Position numbers and translations under genes: made by a program
Assembly (NCBI GenBank): GCA_910584235.1
Contig: CAJTZD010000005.1
Location: 1-64,000 of the forward strand
DNA: 64,000 nucleotides
Source: an uncultured Acetatifactor sp.
GTDB lineage: Bacteria; Bacillota; Clostridia; Lachnospirales; Lachnospiraceae
Direction: 5' to 3'
Notes under the pieces: model-generated
Seen by the model: the letters and a program-made list of their open reading frames with translations, nothing else
Databases searched by the model: none
What the model was told of the DNA's origin: nothing
Shown here: positions 34,027 through 44,308 of the stretch, one piece after another
Numbering within the stretch: the first letter of the stretch is position 1
Layout: every line of letters begins with the position of its first letter

Positions 34027-36651
34027 TCAAGCTTTCGGCAGCTCCAGCCGCAGCATGGACATCAGCTCCTCATTGTTCAGCTCCGTAATCCATTTTTCGC
34101 CCCCAGACCCTATGACATTCTCCGCCAGCTCCTTTTTGGAGGCAATCATGGCGTCAATCTTCTCCTCGATAGTCCCCTGGCACACCAGCTTGTGAACCAC
34201 CACATTTTTCTTCTGGCCAATACGGAACGCCCTGTCCGTGGCCTGATTCTCCACCGCCGGATTCCACCACCTGTCAAAATGAATCACATGATTGGCTTTC
34301 GTCAGATTCAGGCCTGTCCCTCCTGCTTTCACAGACACAACCATAAAGGGTACATATTTCTCCCCCTGAAATTCCTCCACTATCTTCCCCCGCTTTGCCA
34401 CCGGCGTCCCGCCGTGGAGCACATAGCCCTTATGCCCGAACACCTGCTCCAAAAAGGCGGCCAGATATTCCGTAATCTCCTTGAACTGCGTGAATACAAT
34501 GACCCGCTCCCGCTTTTCGTAGATGGTCTCACAGATATCCTTTAACAGCAGCAGCTTCCCGCTCTCCTCCATGGCATAGGCCTCCTGCCCCAGATACTGA
34601 TCCGGGTGATTGCAGATCTGCTTCAGCTTCATAATGGTGGTAAGGATAATGCCGCTGCGCTGAATCCCCTCTGTAAGCGCAATCTTCTGCTCCATGTCCG
34701 CCACGGCTTTCCGGTACAGGACCACCTGCTTCTTTGTCAACGTGACATAGTCCACGCTCTCCAGCTTCTCCGGCAGATCCGAGATAATCTTCTTATCCGT
34801 CTTCACCCGCCTGAGCATAAAGGGCGACACCATTGTCTTCAATCGCATATAGCCCTCCGGATGCTGGTCCAGGGCTTTGCAGTATTCATGAAATTCCTTT
34901 GCGGAGCCCAAAAGCCCCTTGTTCAGAAAATCAAACAAAGACCAAAGGTTCATCAGTTCATTCTCGATAGGCGTTCCTGTCATCACAATGCGCATTCTGG
35001 CGGACAGCTTCTTAATCTCTCTGGTCTGTTTCGTACCTGGATTCTTGATAGCCTGAGCCTCGTCTAAAATCACACAGTCCCAGGGAATCTCCTGGAGCCC
35101 CTTGACCCGGGCCGCCATGCCATATGTGGTAATGGTTAAAAACGCCGGATTTTGGTTCAACTCCTCTTCCAGCGCCGCCGCGGTCTTTCCATGGAGAATC
35201 TGAAAGTCCATCCGGGGAGCAAACTTCTGGGCCTCCCTCTGCCAGTTGCCCAACAGCGAGGCAGGCAGCACCAGCAGCACCCTGGCGGAGGAATTGGCGC
35301 ATCGCATCCTCTCCAGATAAGCCAGCACCTGCACCGTTTTCCCCAGTCCCATATCATCCGCCAGACAGGCCCCGAACCCCAACTGGTCCATATAGTCCAG
35401 CCAGGTATACCCATTCTTCTGATAAGGCCGCAGGGTGGCCTGAAAGCTTTTGGGAACCGGCGCTTTCCGTATGGTCTCCGGCTTTCTCAAATGCATCAGA
35501 AACTCCGAAAGCCACTCCCCATTGGATACCCCAGTCCCCACGTCAAACAGCTTGTTCTTCTGCCCCAGTTCTATCTGCATGGCATCAAAAAGCGTCATCT
35601 CTCCGGGCATCTCCTGAAGCCGCGCCAGAAGCTCCCGCAGCCTTTCATGATCCACTTCCACCCATTTCCCTTTTAAAAGCGCCAGTCCGTCCGTCTGCTC
35701 TAAAAGCTTCCTGATATCCTCCTCCGTCAGTTCCATTCCGTCCACCACCAGCTTAGGCCGCACGGAAATCAGCGTGTCAAAGCCCAGCATGGCAGGCTTG
35801 TTCTCCCCCAGGCTGGCCTCCAAAGACACGGAAGACGCTTTCTTTTTCCACCAATTGGGAATCCGGCACAGAATCCCCACCTGCTCTATGGCCTCAATGT
35901 CCTTTAAAAACGTGTACGCCTCCTGCGCCGTCAGCCGCAGCGCATGAAACATTTCCCCGGTGTCCACAAAGCCGCCGATGAGCTGGGAAACCTCCGCCGC
36001 GCGGTTTAAGCAGGACAGAAGCTTTAACAGCTTCTCCCGTTCGTTGCGATACTCTGTCAGGGCATATTTTAAGGGCACATGGCGCACCTTTCCGTCCTTT
36101 CCCTTTGTGGCGTAGGTGGCAAGGAACGCAAAGGGGAAAGCTTCGTCCTTATGCTCCACCAGATGGAAGAAAATCCGCTCCGGCACATGGAGATGCTGAT
36201 TTTTCTCCGTGAGGTACATTTCTACAGTGCCATTGTATTCGGCTATCTCCCTGTGGAAAATCTCCAGAAGTTTTTGAAAGATACTTAAGATCCATTTGGC
36301 GTTTATGTACTCCGCCCCGATGGCAAAGGGCACTGCCTTTAGCAGGGTCTCCACATCCTCCCCTGAGGGTTTAAACTCCACCTTTTCCCTGGCAAGCTCC
36401 AGCTCCGGGAGACTGGTCAGACCCTTTAAAAATACTTCCGATACCAGGCGCAGAAAGCTCCCTGTGGCCGTAAGTCCAGCCGGCTTCTCCGCAAATCCCA
36501 TCTCATACAGGGCATAATACCTGTCCGATGCAAACCGGTGTCCCCAGGAATCCTCTTCCCCGGTATTCCAGGATGCCTGTGCGTCCAGACAGAATTCTTT
36601 TTCCGTAAAAATGAATTGCAGAATCTCTGTCCGATCCTGTGTTTTTTCCAT
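34027..36651 (-). CDS. SNF2-family ATPase/helicase
   Basis: An 874-residue DNA translocase. An N-terminal region of about 400 residues is followed by SNF2_N with motif I DDMGLGKT (about 429-436), motif II DEAQAIKN (about 530) and MTGTPIENELMNLWSLFDF. A Helicase_C domain follows with VVSVKAGGTGLNLTKANHVI and the motif VI sequence QATDRAFRIGQ. AGAGGA precedes the ATG. It belongs to the bacterial SNF2 group coupled to SWIM proteins. Confidence 0.95.
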   Translation of the reverse strand: MEKTQDRTEILQFIFTEKEFCLDAQASWNTGEEDSWGHRFASDRYYALYEMGFAEKPAGLTATGSFLRLVSEVFLKGLTSLPELELAREKVEFKPSGEDVETLLKAVPFAIGAEYINAKWILSIFQKLLEIFHREIAEYNGTVEMYLTEKNQHLHVPERIFFHLVEHKDEAFPFAFLATYATKGKDGKVRHVPLKYALTEYRNEREKLLKLLSCLNRAAEVSQLIGGFVDTGEMFHALRLTAQEAYTFLKDIEAIEQVGILCRIPNWWKKKASSVSLEASLGENKPAMLGFDTLISVRPKLVVDGMELTEEDIRKLLEQTDGLALLKGKWVEVDHERLRELLARLQEMPGEMTLFDAMQIELGQKNKLFDVGTGVSNGEWLSEFLMHLRKPETIRKAPVPKSFQATLRPYQKNGYTWLDYMDQLGFGACLADDMGLGKTVQVLAYLERMRCANSSARVLLVLPASLLGNWQREAQKFAPRMDFQILHGKTAAALEEELNQNPAFLTITTYGMAARVKGLQEIPWDCVILDEAQAIKNPGTKQTREIKKLSARMRIVMTGTPIENELMNLWSLFDFLNKGLLGSAKEFHEYCKALDQHPEGYMRLKTMVSPFMLRRVKTDKKIISDLPEKLESVDYVTLTKKQVVLYRKAVADMEQKIALTEGIQRSGIILTTIMKLKQICNHPDQYLGQEAYAMEESGKLLLLKDICETIYEKRERVIVFTQFKEITEYLAAFLEQVFGHKGYVLHGGTPVAKRGKIVEEFQGEKYVPFMVVSVKAGGTGLNLTKANHVIHFDRWWNPAVENQATDRAFRIGQKKNVVVHKLVCQGTIEEKIDAMIASKKELAENVIGSGGEKWITELNNEELMSMLRLELPKA

Positions 36652-36728
36652 AGATGTTCCTCTTTCGCTATGATTGCACTAAACCTAGCGTGCTGTATTC
36701 CGATTCTCTTGTCAATCAAATGATATGA

Positions 36729-38204
36729 TTATCTTTCTCTCTGCCGCTTCCCCGCAGTCTTTAGAATCCAGTCCACCGCCGCCTCCCCATGGGTGGGCAG
36801 ATTTAGAGGCGGCTGCCCGGCCGCTCCTCCGGCCTCCGGGTCCCGGGTCTCTTCCGCCCCAGTGCGGAAAGTCTGCAGAGCATACGCGGCTAACAGCCCC
36901 GCCACCCGGCCCCGCTCAATAGAATTCTCCGCCCCCAAAAGCACCACCACCAGGTCATGTTCCATGGCCCCATTCTCCCCCCGCAGGGATGTGACCAGAC
37001 AGGCTCCGGCTTTATTGGTGGTTCCGGTTTTCAGGCCCGTGACCGCAGCCATATTGTGCAGCAGCGGATTGGAATTCTTCACTTCCAGCCCCAGAGATTC
37101 TATCACGGCAGATTTCTGAGAAGTGATGTCCGTAATCTGGGGATATACCCTCAACAAATACGATACCATCCGAAACATATCCTCCGCGCTCATACGATTC
37201 TGCCGCTTCGAGGGAATGGCATCCTGGGTGTAGGCGGGCAGACCATGGCTATTGTAGAACACTGCCTGGGAAAGCCCCAACTCCAGCGCTTTCTGATTCA
37301 TCCTCTCCACAAAAGCCTCCTCTGAGCCCGCGACGGTCTCCGCCAGACAAAAGGCGCATTCATTGCTGGAGGGCAAAAGAGCCCCCAGCAGCAGCTCCTC
37401 CACGGTAATCTGCTCCCCGGCTTTTAGCGGAATCACCCCATCCCCTGACTCCGCCAGCATCTGGGCCCCCTCAGAAATCGTGACCAATTGCCCAGGGGAA
37501 AGCTGCCCCGCCGAGATGGCCTCCATGGTTAAGAGACAGGTCATCAGTTTGGAGGTGCTGGCGATAGGATAGGACACATCTGCCTGATACCCATAATAAA
37601 TCTCCCCCGTGGTAGCGTCCCCTGCCAGCACACTGTTGACCCCATAAAAATACCCTGCCTGCTCCAAAGCCTCCGGGGATACCCGGAAAGGTTCACTGGT
37701 ATAAATCTGCAGCACCCCTGCCGGGGACACCTCCAGATTTACGTCCAAAATCATAGCCACATCCGCAGCCATCATGAAACAGTCATAAGAGCCCGAGGGC
37801 AAAGGCAGAATCAAGGTATAATAAACCGTCTTTTCCCCATTTACCGTGAACTCATTTCTCCGCACGGAAGCCTCCGGAATTTCCTCCTCACCCCATGGAA
37901 CATTCTCCGTACCCACAGGCACATACCCCTGCCCCAGATTCAAAGACACCGATGCCTTAGCGATATCCAGAGAAAATCCTTTCTCCGTACCATTCAAAAC
38001 CATAGCAATATCCCGCAGAGAAAGATAGGTATTGCCTACATAGTCACAGTCCAGAATCTTTACCGTGCCTGCTGCCCCAAAGTCCGTCTGCACCTGACAG
38101 ATTCCCGGAATCTCATACCCCGCCTCTGCCCGGGCAGGCAGCATGGAGCATATCAAAGTAGCACACAATACCATAGCACCTATTTTCTGCAGAATTCTTT
38201 TCAT
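36729..38204 (-). CDS. D-alanyl-D-alanine carboxypeptidase (DacF/PBP5 type)
   Basis: A 491-residue exported peptidoglycan carboxypeptidase. It has a signal peptide (MKRILQKIGAMVLCATLICSML) and then an approximately 150-residue domain like the copper-amine-oxidase N-terminal repeat (YVGNTYLSLRDIAMVLNG). The peptidase S11 domain has STSKL (SxxK, about 213), SSNE (SxN, about 281) and KTGTT (KTG, about 391). It trims the terminal D-Ala from pentapeptides. The C-terminus lacks an obvious amphipathic anchor and ends in a basic tail. Confidence 0.9.
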   Translation of the reverse strand: MKRILQKIGAMVLCATLICSMLPARAEAGYEIPGICQVQTDFGAAGTVKILDCDYVGNTYLSLRDIAMVLNGTEKGFSLDIAKASVSLNLGQGYVPVGTENVPWGEEEIPEASVRRNEFTVNGEKTVYYTLILPLPSGSYDCFMMAADVAMILDVNLEVSPAGVLQIYTSEPFRVSPEALEQAGYFYGVNSVLAGDATTGEIYYGYQADVSYPIASTSKLMTCLLTMEAISAGQLSPGQLVTISEGAQMLAESGDGVIPLKAGEQITVEELLLGALLPSSNECAFCLAETVAGSEEAFVERMNQKALELGLSQAVFYNSHGLPAYTQDAIPSKRQNRMSAEDMFRMVSYLLRVYPQITDITSQKSAVIESLGLEVKNSNPLLHNMAAVTGLKTGTTNKAGACLVTSLRGENGAMEHDLVVVLLGAENSIERGRVAGLLAAYALQTFRTGAEETRDPEAGGAAGQPPLNLPTHGEAAVDWILKTAGKRQRER

Positions 38205-38428
38205 TCCTCTCCCTCTTCTCCGCTTTCACCCATAAGCCTATTGCCATGTCACCTGGCGAAAACTCGCTTCCAGACATATCGCTTCCGAAAACATATACAA
38301 CAGAAACTCCATTCAGTCCTGAGCCCAGGACCTCACCGCCACTCAGTATTTCCGCTCCTGAATATAGAATTCATTTACCTGCATCCTCTCACCCCAGGCA
38401 TCCTCTTCGGCTCTGTCCTCTAAAAAAC

Positions 38429-39160
38429 TCACCGGCTTTCCGTTTGCTTTAACTGATATACAATAGGGTATCGCTCCGGAAAAAGGCTGACCGCAGCCCC
38501 GGCTTCCCCGGACAAAATCAACATGGAATCTTTCCGGACATAACTCTCCTCCTTTGTGGCTGCAGTGCCTCCCGCCTCAAACTGCCGCAGCAGAACCTCC
38601 TCCCCCGCTTCATAGATGCCGCTGCCATCATACTCGGCCTGGAGCTCCTCCAGATCTGGCAGCAGCGCCGGACCGCAGGTCGTCAGATAAGACACCGCAG
38701 ACATTCCGAAAGCCTCACTGATCAGCGCCTCCGTCTCCTCTGCGTCCGTGCCTCCCCCATAGCCTGCCATGCGGAGCCTTTCCGCCACCAGCTCTTCAAA
38801 GACCGCCGCAAACGCCTCATAGGCAGCCTGATTACAGGCCTCATAGCTCTCCGGCACCACATTGCAGGAAAAAGTCCCCTCAAACCTGCCAGTCTGTTCA
38901 AAAGCCAGGTTGACTTGCACAGTCAATTCCGGCATACAATCCTCCACATCCTCCTGGGAAATGGAGACAGCCTCTATGTCCTGAAGCCAGCCATATGCCT
39001 GAGCGGCGGCATACTGAGTCATAGACAATTCCGTAGCCCACTCCCCGGAAAGATCCCTGTCCCCCGGCCTGTAAAAATACAGATACGCCAAAAACGCAAT
39101 GGCAGCGCTTAGAGACAGAAACAATAAGGTAAATATGATGCTTTTTATGGCCTTTCCCAT
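38429..39160 (-). CDS. Hypothetical membrane-anchored protein
   Basis: A 243-residue protein of unknown function with one N-terminal helix (IIFTLLFLSLSAAIAFLAYLYFY) and an acidic extracellular part. The start MGKAIKSII follows GGGGGG with a six-base spacer. DLSGEWATELSMTQYAAAQAYGWLQDI opens a domain that looks helical. Its gene is flanked by about 220 bp gaps in which I see nothing recognisable. Confidence 0.65.
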   Translation of the reverse strand: MGKAIKSIIFTLLFLSLSAAIAFLAYLYFYRPGDRDLSGEWATELSMTQYAAAQAYGWLQDIEAVSISQEDVEDCMPELTVQVNLAFEQTGRFEGTFSCNVVPESYEACNQAAYEAFAAVFEELVAERLRMAGYGGGTDAEETEALISEAFGMSAVSYLTTCGPALLPDLEELQAEYDGSGIYEAGEEVLLRQFEAGGTAATKEESYVRKDSMLILSGEAGAAVSLFPERYPIVYQLKQTESR

Positions 39161-39381
39161 AGTAATCCCCCCTGTATACAGCATGCAATCCGGCTATCTA
39201 CATAGTAAAAGTCGTCTCTCCTGAAATCCTTGAAAAACTCGATTCCTATGGGATTTTCTTGTCCTCCATACTGTCTGCGCCTCCATTCCCTCCCAAAACT
39301 CATGTACCGTCTCTGCAAGAAGCTTAAGGCTTTACCCTAATTCTACCACATCTGCCAGGTGGAAGCCACTCCGAAGCTTTC

Positions 39382-40656
39382 CTACTTTTTCTCAGGCGTT
39401 TTTTCCGCTTTCTCCTCCCGGTGGAAATATTTATCCAGCTCTTTTCTGGTGTCCTCCGGCATGCCTTTCTTTACGGGCAAAACCGCGGCGTTCGCCACAT
39501 CCCCGATAATCCGGACCGCGAATTCCACATTTTTATCCATGGCTTTTTCGCTTAAGACAGGCAGCAGATCATGGATGGTATGGATCTCCGCCGTGGATGT
39601 CCCCCTGCCCAGGCCCAGCGCCGGAATTTCCTTATCGCAGAAAGGAGCGGAATCGCTGGAGTGAACCCTGGCCTGAATTTCCGCGGAATATCCTGTCAGC
39701 TTACAATACTGCTCCACGAATGTCCGCAGTTCTTTCTCTCCCGTGACGCAGATTCTGTTACCGCCCAGTGCAGTGCCGCACATATCAAAATTGAAACAAA
39801 AACCAATCTTGTCTAACAGTTCCTCCTGCTGCTCCACATAAGCCTTTGACCCCAACAGTCCCAGTTCCTCGCTGCCGCACCAGATAAACCGCAGCGTCCT
39901 CCTGGCCGGATTTGCCGCAAAATGCCGGAAAATTCCCAAAAGCGCTACAGAACCGGTAGCATTGTCCCAGGCACCGGTGCCCACCGGGACGGAATCATAA
40001 TGGGCTGTGAGCACAATGCTCTCCTCTTTCAGGTCCGTACCCTCAATCACAGCCAACACATTCTGGCTCTCCGGTTCCGTGTCTTCCTGCTCCAGGGTGA
40101 GAGATACCTTTTCCACCTCCTCCTGAATCAGCCACAGCGCATCCGCCGCCGGAATCGCAAAGCCGGGAATACGCCCGTTTCTGGTGAAATGCTCCCGCAG
40201 TCTCCGGGGATACAGAGAAGCCTCCTCTTCGGTGAAATAATACTTGCCCTGCATCACCAGGAACGCCGATGCCTTATGCTCCACCAGCCTCTTGTAGCAT
40301 TTCTCGTCGGTGAGGTTATTTAACAGCACCACCTTGCCCTCCAGGCTTCCGACTCCGGCGAAGTCAATCTCCGAGGCATCGTCCAGATACACCAATGTAC
40401 ACTCCCTGTCAATGCAGCCTGACTGCAGGAAAGGCACACAGGGGATCTCCCGGCCTGCCGCCTGCACGGAACATTTCGTCACCTTTGCGTCCGGTATCCG
40501 GAATGTCATGTATTCCCCCCGGATGTACTCCCGGCCTGCCTCCCGGGCAGCCTGGTTGATTTCTTCCTGAATCAGTTTTGCTGCCTGCTTCTCCTCCTGG
40601 CTTCCGCCTATCCGGACGAAGCTCAGTTCTTTCACCAGATCCATTAGTTTCTTCAT
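39382..40656 (-). CDS. M28-family zinc aminopeptidase
   Basis: A 424-residue metallopeptidase. The zinc and catalytic motifs are TAHYDSVPVG (about 214), AWDNATGSVALL, SEELGLLGSKAY (about 266), NFDMCG (about 290) and EIHTIHD (about 358). A PA-like insert lies before the catalytic core. No signal peptide, so it is probably cytoplasmic and takes di- or oligopeptides. The start MKKLMDLVKEL follows GAGGAGG; a longer frame has no such site. Confidence 0.9.
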   Translation of the reverse strand: MKKLMDLVKELSFVRIGGSQEEKQAAKLIQEEINQAAREAGREYIRGEYMTFRIPDAKVTKCSVQAAGREIPCVPFLQSGCIDRECTLVYLDDASEIDFAGVGSLEGKVVLLNNLTDEKCYKRLVEHKASAFLVMQGKYYFTEEEASLYPRRLREHFTRNGRIPGFAIPAADALWLIQEEVEKVSLTLEQEDTEPESQNVLAVIEGTDLKEESIVLTAHYDSVPVGTGAWDNATGSVALLGIFRHFAANPARRTLRFIWCGSEELGLLGSKAYVEQQEELLDKIGFCFNFDMCGTALGGNRICVTGEKELRTFVEQYCKLTGYSAEIQARVHSSDSAPFCDKEIPALGLGRGTSTAEIHTIHDLLPVLSEKAMDKNVEFAVRIIGDVANAAVLPVKKGMPEDTRKELDKYFHREEKAEKTPEKK

Positions 40657-40943
40657 TTTCTGCCTCCTCGTATCCCATCTGTATAGAAATATCTGTCTCA
40701 ATGGGATACATCCATTATATCTGTCTTATGAACATAACGCAATGCCTGTTCATCAGAAAAAGCAACAAATTGTTTCGCTACTTGTTTCGCTTCGAGAGGT
40801 AGCGTTTTATCCCCTCGTTCTCCCTGTCAGTGTTCTAGGATACACTCTCCCTGCCCTGCACATAAAAATATACCAACGGGCTGATCTGTGTCTGGCTCAG
40901 GCCTCACAGAATTCCGCTTCCCTCCTGAGGCAATCAGACTGCC

Positions 40944-41436
40944 CTGACAAACGAACTCTTTGCCGAACTGGATCAGGCCCTGCACTCCCCAAAAGCCCTC
41001 TATGACTTCCTGGAAAAACTGCTGACAGCGGATCTGGGCATGCTCTTCGACATCTCGTCCGCGTTCCGGTTCTACAACCTCATCTACAGCGACAAGCTGC
41101 TGCGCACTTCCGTCAGGACAGGGGAGCGGTATCTCTATGGCTTTGACCAGTTTACTTAGACCTATGCCCCCTTCTCCCACGCCCTGTCGGAAATCACCGC
41201 AGCCCTGCGGGCTCAGACCCCCTCCCTCACCATGGGCAATATGTTCCACGAATCCCCCGCCGTAAAAAAAAAGAGCCGGAGACAGCCTCCGGATGGAAAG
41301 GGCAAAACAGCTCCTCCTCACCACCGATCTGTCCCTGGCAGCCGTCAGCGAGGCAGTGGGCTTTAACGACTACTTCTATTTCATGAAAAAATTCAAGAAA
41401 GAAACAGGCATAACGCCGGGGCATTTCCGGAGCTGA
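40944..41436 (+). pseudogene. Degraded AraC-family regulator
   Basis: An open frame (LTNELFAELDQALHSPKALY...) is interrupted by TAG at 41157-41159. After a run of nine A near 41265 the sequence continues in another frame as LRMERAKQLLLTTDLSLAAV and GFNDYFYFMKKFKKETGITP, the end of an AraC HTH domain. The first HTH helix pair is missing. One stop, one frameshift and a small deletion make this a dead gene. It lies convergent to the second sugar importer operon and may be its former regulator or a relic of another locus. Confidence 0.75.
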
Positions 41437-41518
41437 CCATACTCTTACGTTTTTCTCCTATGTCTCCAGGACAAAACTGCCCCGGAGACAGGAACTGCAC
41501 GAACCCGATTCCGCGCAA

Positions 41519-43204
41519 TTACTCAAATGAACTATAATACTCCTCGTATTCTTTCTGGACTTCATCCCCGCCGGCTTCTTTCAAGGCTGCCCTGTAAGCT
41601 TCTACATTGGCATCAAATTCCTCTGGTGCGCAGGTAATACATTTCACCAGATGTTCATCTGAAGCCAATCCCAATTCTGTAGAATTATCGCTATGGACAG
41701 GTGCCGTGTACACTGTCTGACTTCTAACTATCCCTGCAGTAGCATTCACATAATTATCAACCACATAATCTTTCCAGTCTCCATAGCCCTGCGCTGTGGA
41801 TTGTATAAAGTCCGCATCCGTCATAAAATATCCGCCATTGCCCACCAGGAACAAGTCATTATTGATCCAGTCCTTATCTTTTGCATTATAGTCGGCGTCT
41901 ATCGCCACAGGAATACCGTCTTCATACTGGAAATGTTCTCCCTCGAATCCATGGTACAAGGTAAATCCGCCTTCCTGAGTAGACAACCAATCCAGGTAAG
42001 TGATGCAGGCTTCCACATTTTTTGTGGTCTTAGGGATAAAGATATAAAAGCCATTCAATGCATAGCCGGGATTATATATCTGACCATCATTCACATTAAC
42101 AAACGGCGGAATCGATACATACTCTGCTTCAGGATTGCTTTGCTTCAATGTCTGGAGCAGAGAACCTCTGTCTAATGCCACATTGGTATTGACGTTTGCC
42201 TCCAGCACGCCCACCTGGCCATTCACTATTAACTTGCCTGCTTCAGCCTGTGTATCTGCAACTGTATAGTATTCCGGTTCTACCAGTCTTTCATTGTACA
42301 AAGTGTTTAAGAATCTCAGATATTCCACCGCACCGTCATCTGTGTATATGAAATTCCAGCGATTACTGTTATAAAGCTTTACATCTGACACAGATTTCAG
42401 GAAAGAATGTCCCAGCGGCGACACACTGTAAACGCCAAATTGTGTGGAATAATATGGCACGCACTCCGGGTAATTCTCTTTAAATGCTTTCAATACGGTG
42501 TGCAGTTCTTCCACTGTAGTCGGTATCTCCAGTTCCAGGGCATCCAGCCAGTCCTTGCGGATAAAGCTTTCCATCATGGCACCTGTAGATCTCCTTGCCG
42601 TAATTGCAAACAGTTCTCCTTTCGAATTACGCCCGTAATCCAGCACCTCATCTGTCACATAAGCCTTTAGGTTCCTGGCCTGTTCTTCCCCGTCTACATA
42701 CTCGCTTAAATTATAAGTGCCGCCATCATTGTAGTAATTCTCGGCATCCCCATAGGCAAAAACAATGTCAGGAGCCGTGTCTGTAGCCATCATAGTCTGC
42801 AGTTTGGTGAATTCCTCGCTTCTGGGCACAGCCACGAATTCTACATTGATTCCAACCTTATTCATCTCCTGGTTGATATATTGCGTCCATCTATTGTCTG
42901 TAACCGTAGAGCCATCCGGCGCATTGCTGCGGTCAAATACTTCCACCTTGATGGTCACATTGTCAAACTGCTTGTCTCCATAAGTAGTCTGATAACCGCT
43001 GTTCTCCTCTCCGTCTTCTTTTCCCTCTGTCTGCTCCCCGGCATCCGGCTGGGAACTGCTCTCCGGCGTACTTGACTTGTCTTCCGTGCCGGCGGGCGAT
43101 GCCCCGCTATCTTCTTTCTGTCCACATCCTCCCAGCAGCATACTTCCTGCCAACAAAGCGGCCAGCAGGGCTGCACGAATTCCTTTTCTCCTTTTTAACA
43201 TCAT
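41519..43204 (-). CDS. Solute-binding lipoprotein of the second CUT1 importer
   Basis: A 561-residue sugar-binding lipoprotein. It has a basic signal peptide with lipobox LLGGC, a Ser/Glu/Asp-rich linker, and an LplA-type fold (DTAPDIVFAYGDAENYYNDGG, NVEACITYLDWLSTQEGG). The start MMLKRRKGIRA follows GGAGG with five bases. It is the last gene of the operon, after its two permeases, with a palindromic element in between. The substrate is unknown, because no enzyme genes are in this operon. Confidence 0.92.
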   Translation of the reverse strand: MMLKRRKGIRAALLAALLAGSMLLGGCGQKEDSGASPAGTEDKSSTPESSSQPDAGEQTEGKEDGEENSGYQTTYGDKQFDNVTIKVEVFDRSNAPDGSTVTDNRWTQYINQEMNKVGINVEFVAVPRSEEFTKLQTMMATDTAPDIVFAYGDAENYYNDGGTYNLSEYVDGEEQARNLKAYVTDEVLDYGRNSKGELFAITARRSTGAMMESFIRKDWLDALELEIPTTVEELHTVLKAFKENYPECVPYYSTQFGVYSVSPLGHSFLKSVSDVKLYNSNRWNFIYTDDGAVEYLRFLNTLYNERLVEPEYYTVADTQAEAGKLIVNGQVGVLEANVNTNVALDRGSLLQTLKQSNPEAEYVSIPPFVNVNDGQIYNPGYALNGFYIFIPKTTKNVEACITYLDWLSTQEGGFTLYHGFEGEHFQYEDGIPVAIDADYNAKDKDWINNDLFLVGNGGYFMTDADFIQSTAQGYGDWKDYVVDNYVNATAGIVRSQTVYTAPVHSDNSTELGLASDEHLVKCITCAPEEFDANVEAYRAALKEAGGDEVQKEYEEYYSSFE

Positions 43205-43340
43205 GTTTTCCTCCATTCTGCCGCTGACGTCTGCGGCCAACACTCTTCAAAGACAGTGCACGTCACCACTGCCTCTCCGCCCAAGGCGGAACCTAACAAA
43301 ACAATAAATAACTCGCTACAAAAATCGCTGTAAAACCGGA

Positions 43341-43435
43341 AGAATGCCCATGCACTTCGGGCATTCTTCTGTGTGAGACTGGCTTGCAAAGCGAATTCAT
43401 TCGCTTGCGAGCCAAGAAGTTCTTTACACACTTTA
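43341..43435 (-). repeat. Long palindromic intergenic element, copy 3 (divergent)
   Basis: In the minus direction it begins at the permease stop with GTGTGTAAAGAACTTCTTGG. A hairpin (GGCTCGCAAGCGAA/TTCGCTTTGCAAGCC, 43381-43413), CTCACAC and a second hairpin (AGAATGCCC/GGGCATTCT, 43341-43369) follow. Its end sequence matches copies 1 and 2, but the inner stem differs. Confidence 0.6.
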
Positions 43436-44308
43436 GCCTTTCACCGACCCCAGCATAACCCCTTTCACAAAATACTTCTGCAGCCAGGGGTATACCAGGA
43501 TAATGGGCAAAGTGGCAAATACGACCGTGGCCATCTTCAGAGATTCCGACATGGCCTGGGTGCCCATGCCCTCCGCCGCCATGGAAGCCTGGTTCAGCTC
43601 ATTGGCAAAAAGCATCTGCCGCAGCCGCAGCTGCAGGGAAAATTTCTCAGCCGACTGGATATAGATAAGGGAACTGAAATAATCGTTCCAATACCCCACC
43701 GCGTAAAACAAGCCGATTGTAGCAATGATGGGTACCGACAATGGCAGCGCGATCTGAAACAATACTTTCATGTCCCCGGCCCCGTCAATCAGAGCCGCCT
43801 CTTCCAGTTCCTTAGGCAGCTCCCGGAAAAATGTCCGCATGACAATGAAATTGAACACGCTCATGGCGGAAGGCACCACCAAAGCCGCATAGGTGTCATA
43901 CATACCAAGGCCGCGCACCACGATGAAAGTGGGTATGATACCACCCCCGAAGTACATGGTGAACAGCATAAAACCACTGATAATCTTCCTGCCCTTCAGC
44001 TTTTCCTTGGACAGGGCGTATGCCGCCGCTATGGTCAGCACCAGCCCCAGCATCGTCCCGGACAATGTCACCACACAGGTCACCTGCATGGATAGCCAGA
44101 CCGACTGCTGTTTGAAGATCTCCCTGTAAGCGTCCAGTTGGAAATCAATGGGGTAAAATGTCACTTTTCCTCCCAGCACAGCCGCTTTTCCGCTGACGGA
44201 ACAGGCCAGAACGTTTAAAAAGGGATAGATACATATAACGACAATGAGGGTGACAATGACATACAGCAGAGTTTCGGCTGCCGACATTTTTTTCTTTTTC
44301 CTTGTCAT
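43433..44308 (-). CDS. CUT1 ABC permease, LplC type (second importer)
   Basis: A 291-residue six-helix permease. The EAA loop is EEAALIDGAGDMKVLFQIALP, and the C-terminus YPWLQKYFVKGVMLGSVKG is typical. The start MTRKKKKMSAAE follows GGAGGG and overlaps the stop of the upstream permease by four bases (ATGA), so translation is coupled. Confidence 0.93.
   Translation of the reverse strand: MTRKKKKMSAAETLLYVIVTLIVVICIYPFLNVLACSVSGKAAVLGGKVTFYPIDFQLDAYREIFKQQSVWLSMQVTCVVTLSGTMLGLVLTIAAAYALSKEKLKGRKIISGFMLFTMYFGGGIIPTFIVVRGLGMYDTYAALVVPSAMSVFNFIVMRTFFRELPKELEEAALIDGAGDMKVLFQIALPLSVPIIATIGLFYAVGYWNDYFSSLIYIQSAEKFSLQLRLRQMLFANELNQASMAAEGMGTQAMSESLKMATVVFATLPIILVYPWLQKYFVKGVMLGSVKG

Noticed and set aside
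43201..43431. 76-codon minus-strand frame starting MCKELLGSQ
   Set aside because: It is read through a palindromic intergenic element and overlaps the solute-binding-protein start. The same kind of frame appears in the other copies, so it is a repeat, not a gene.
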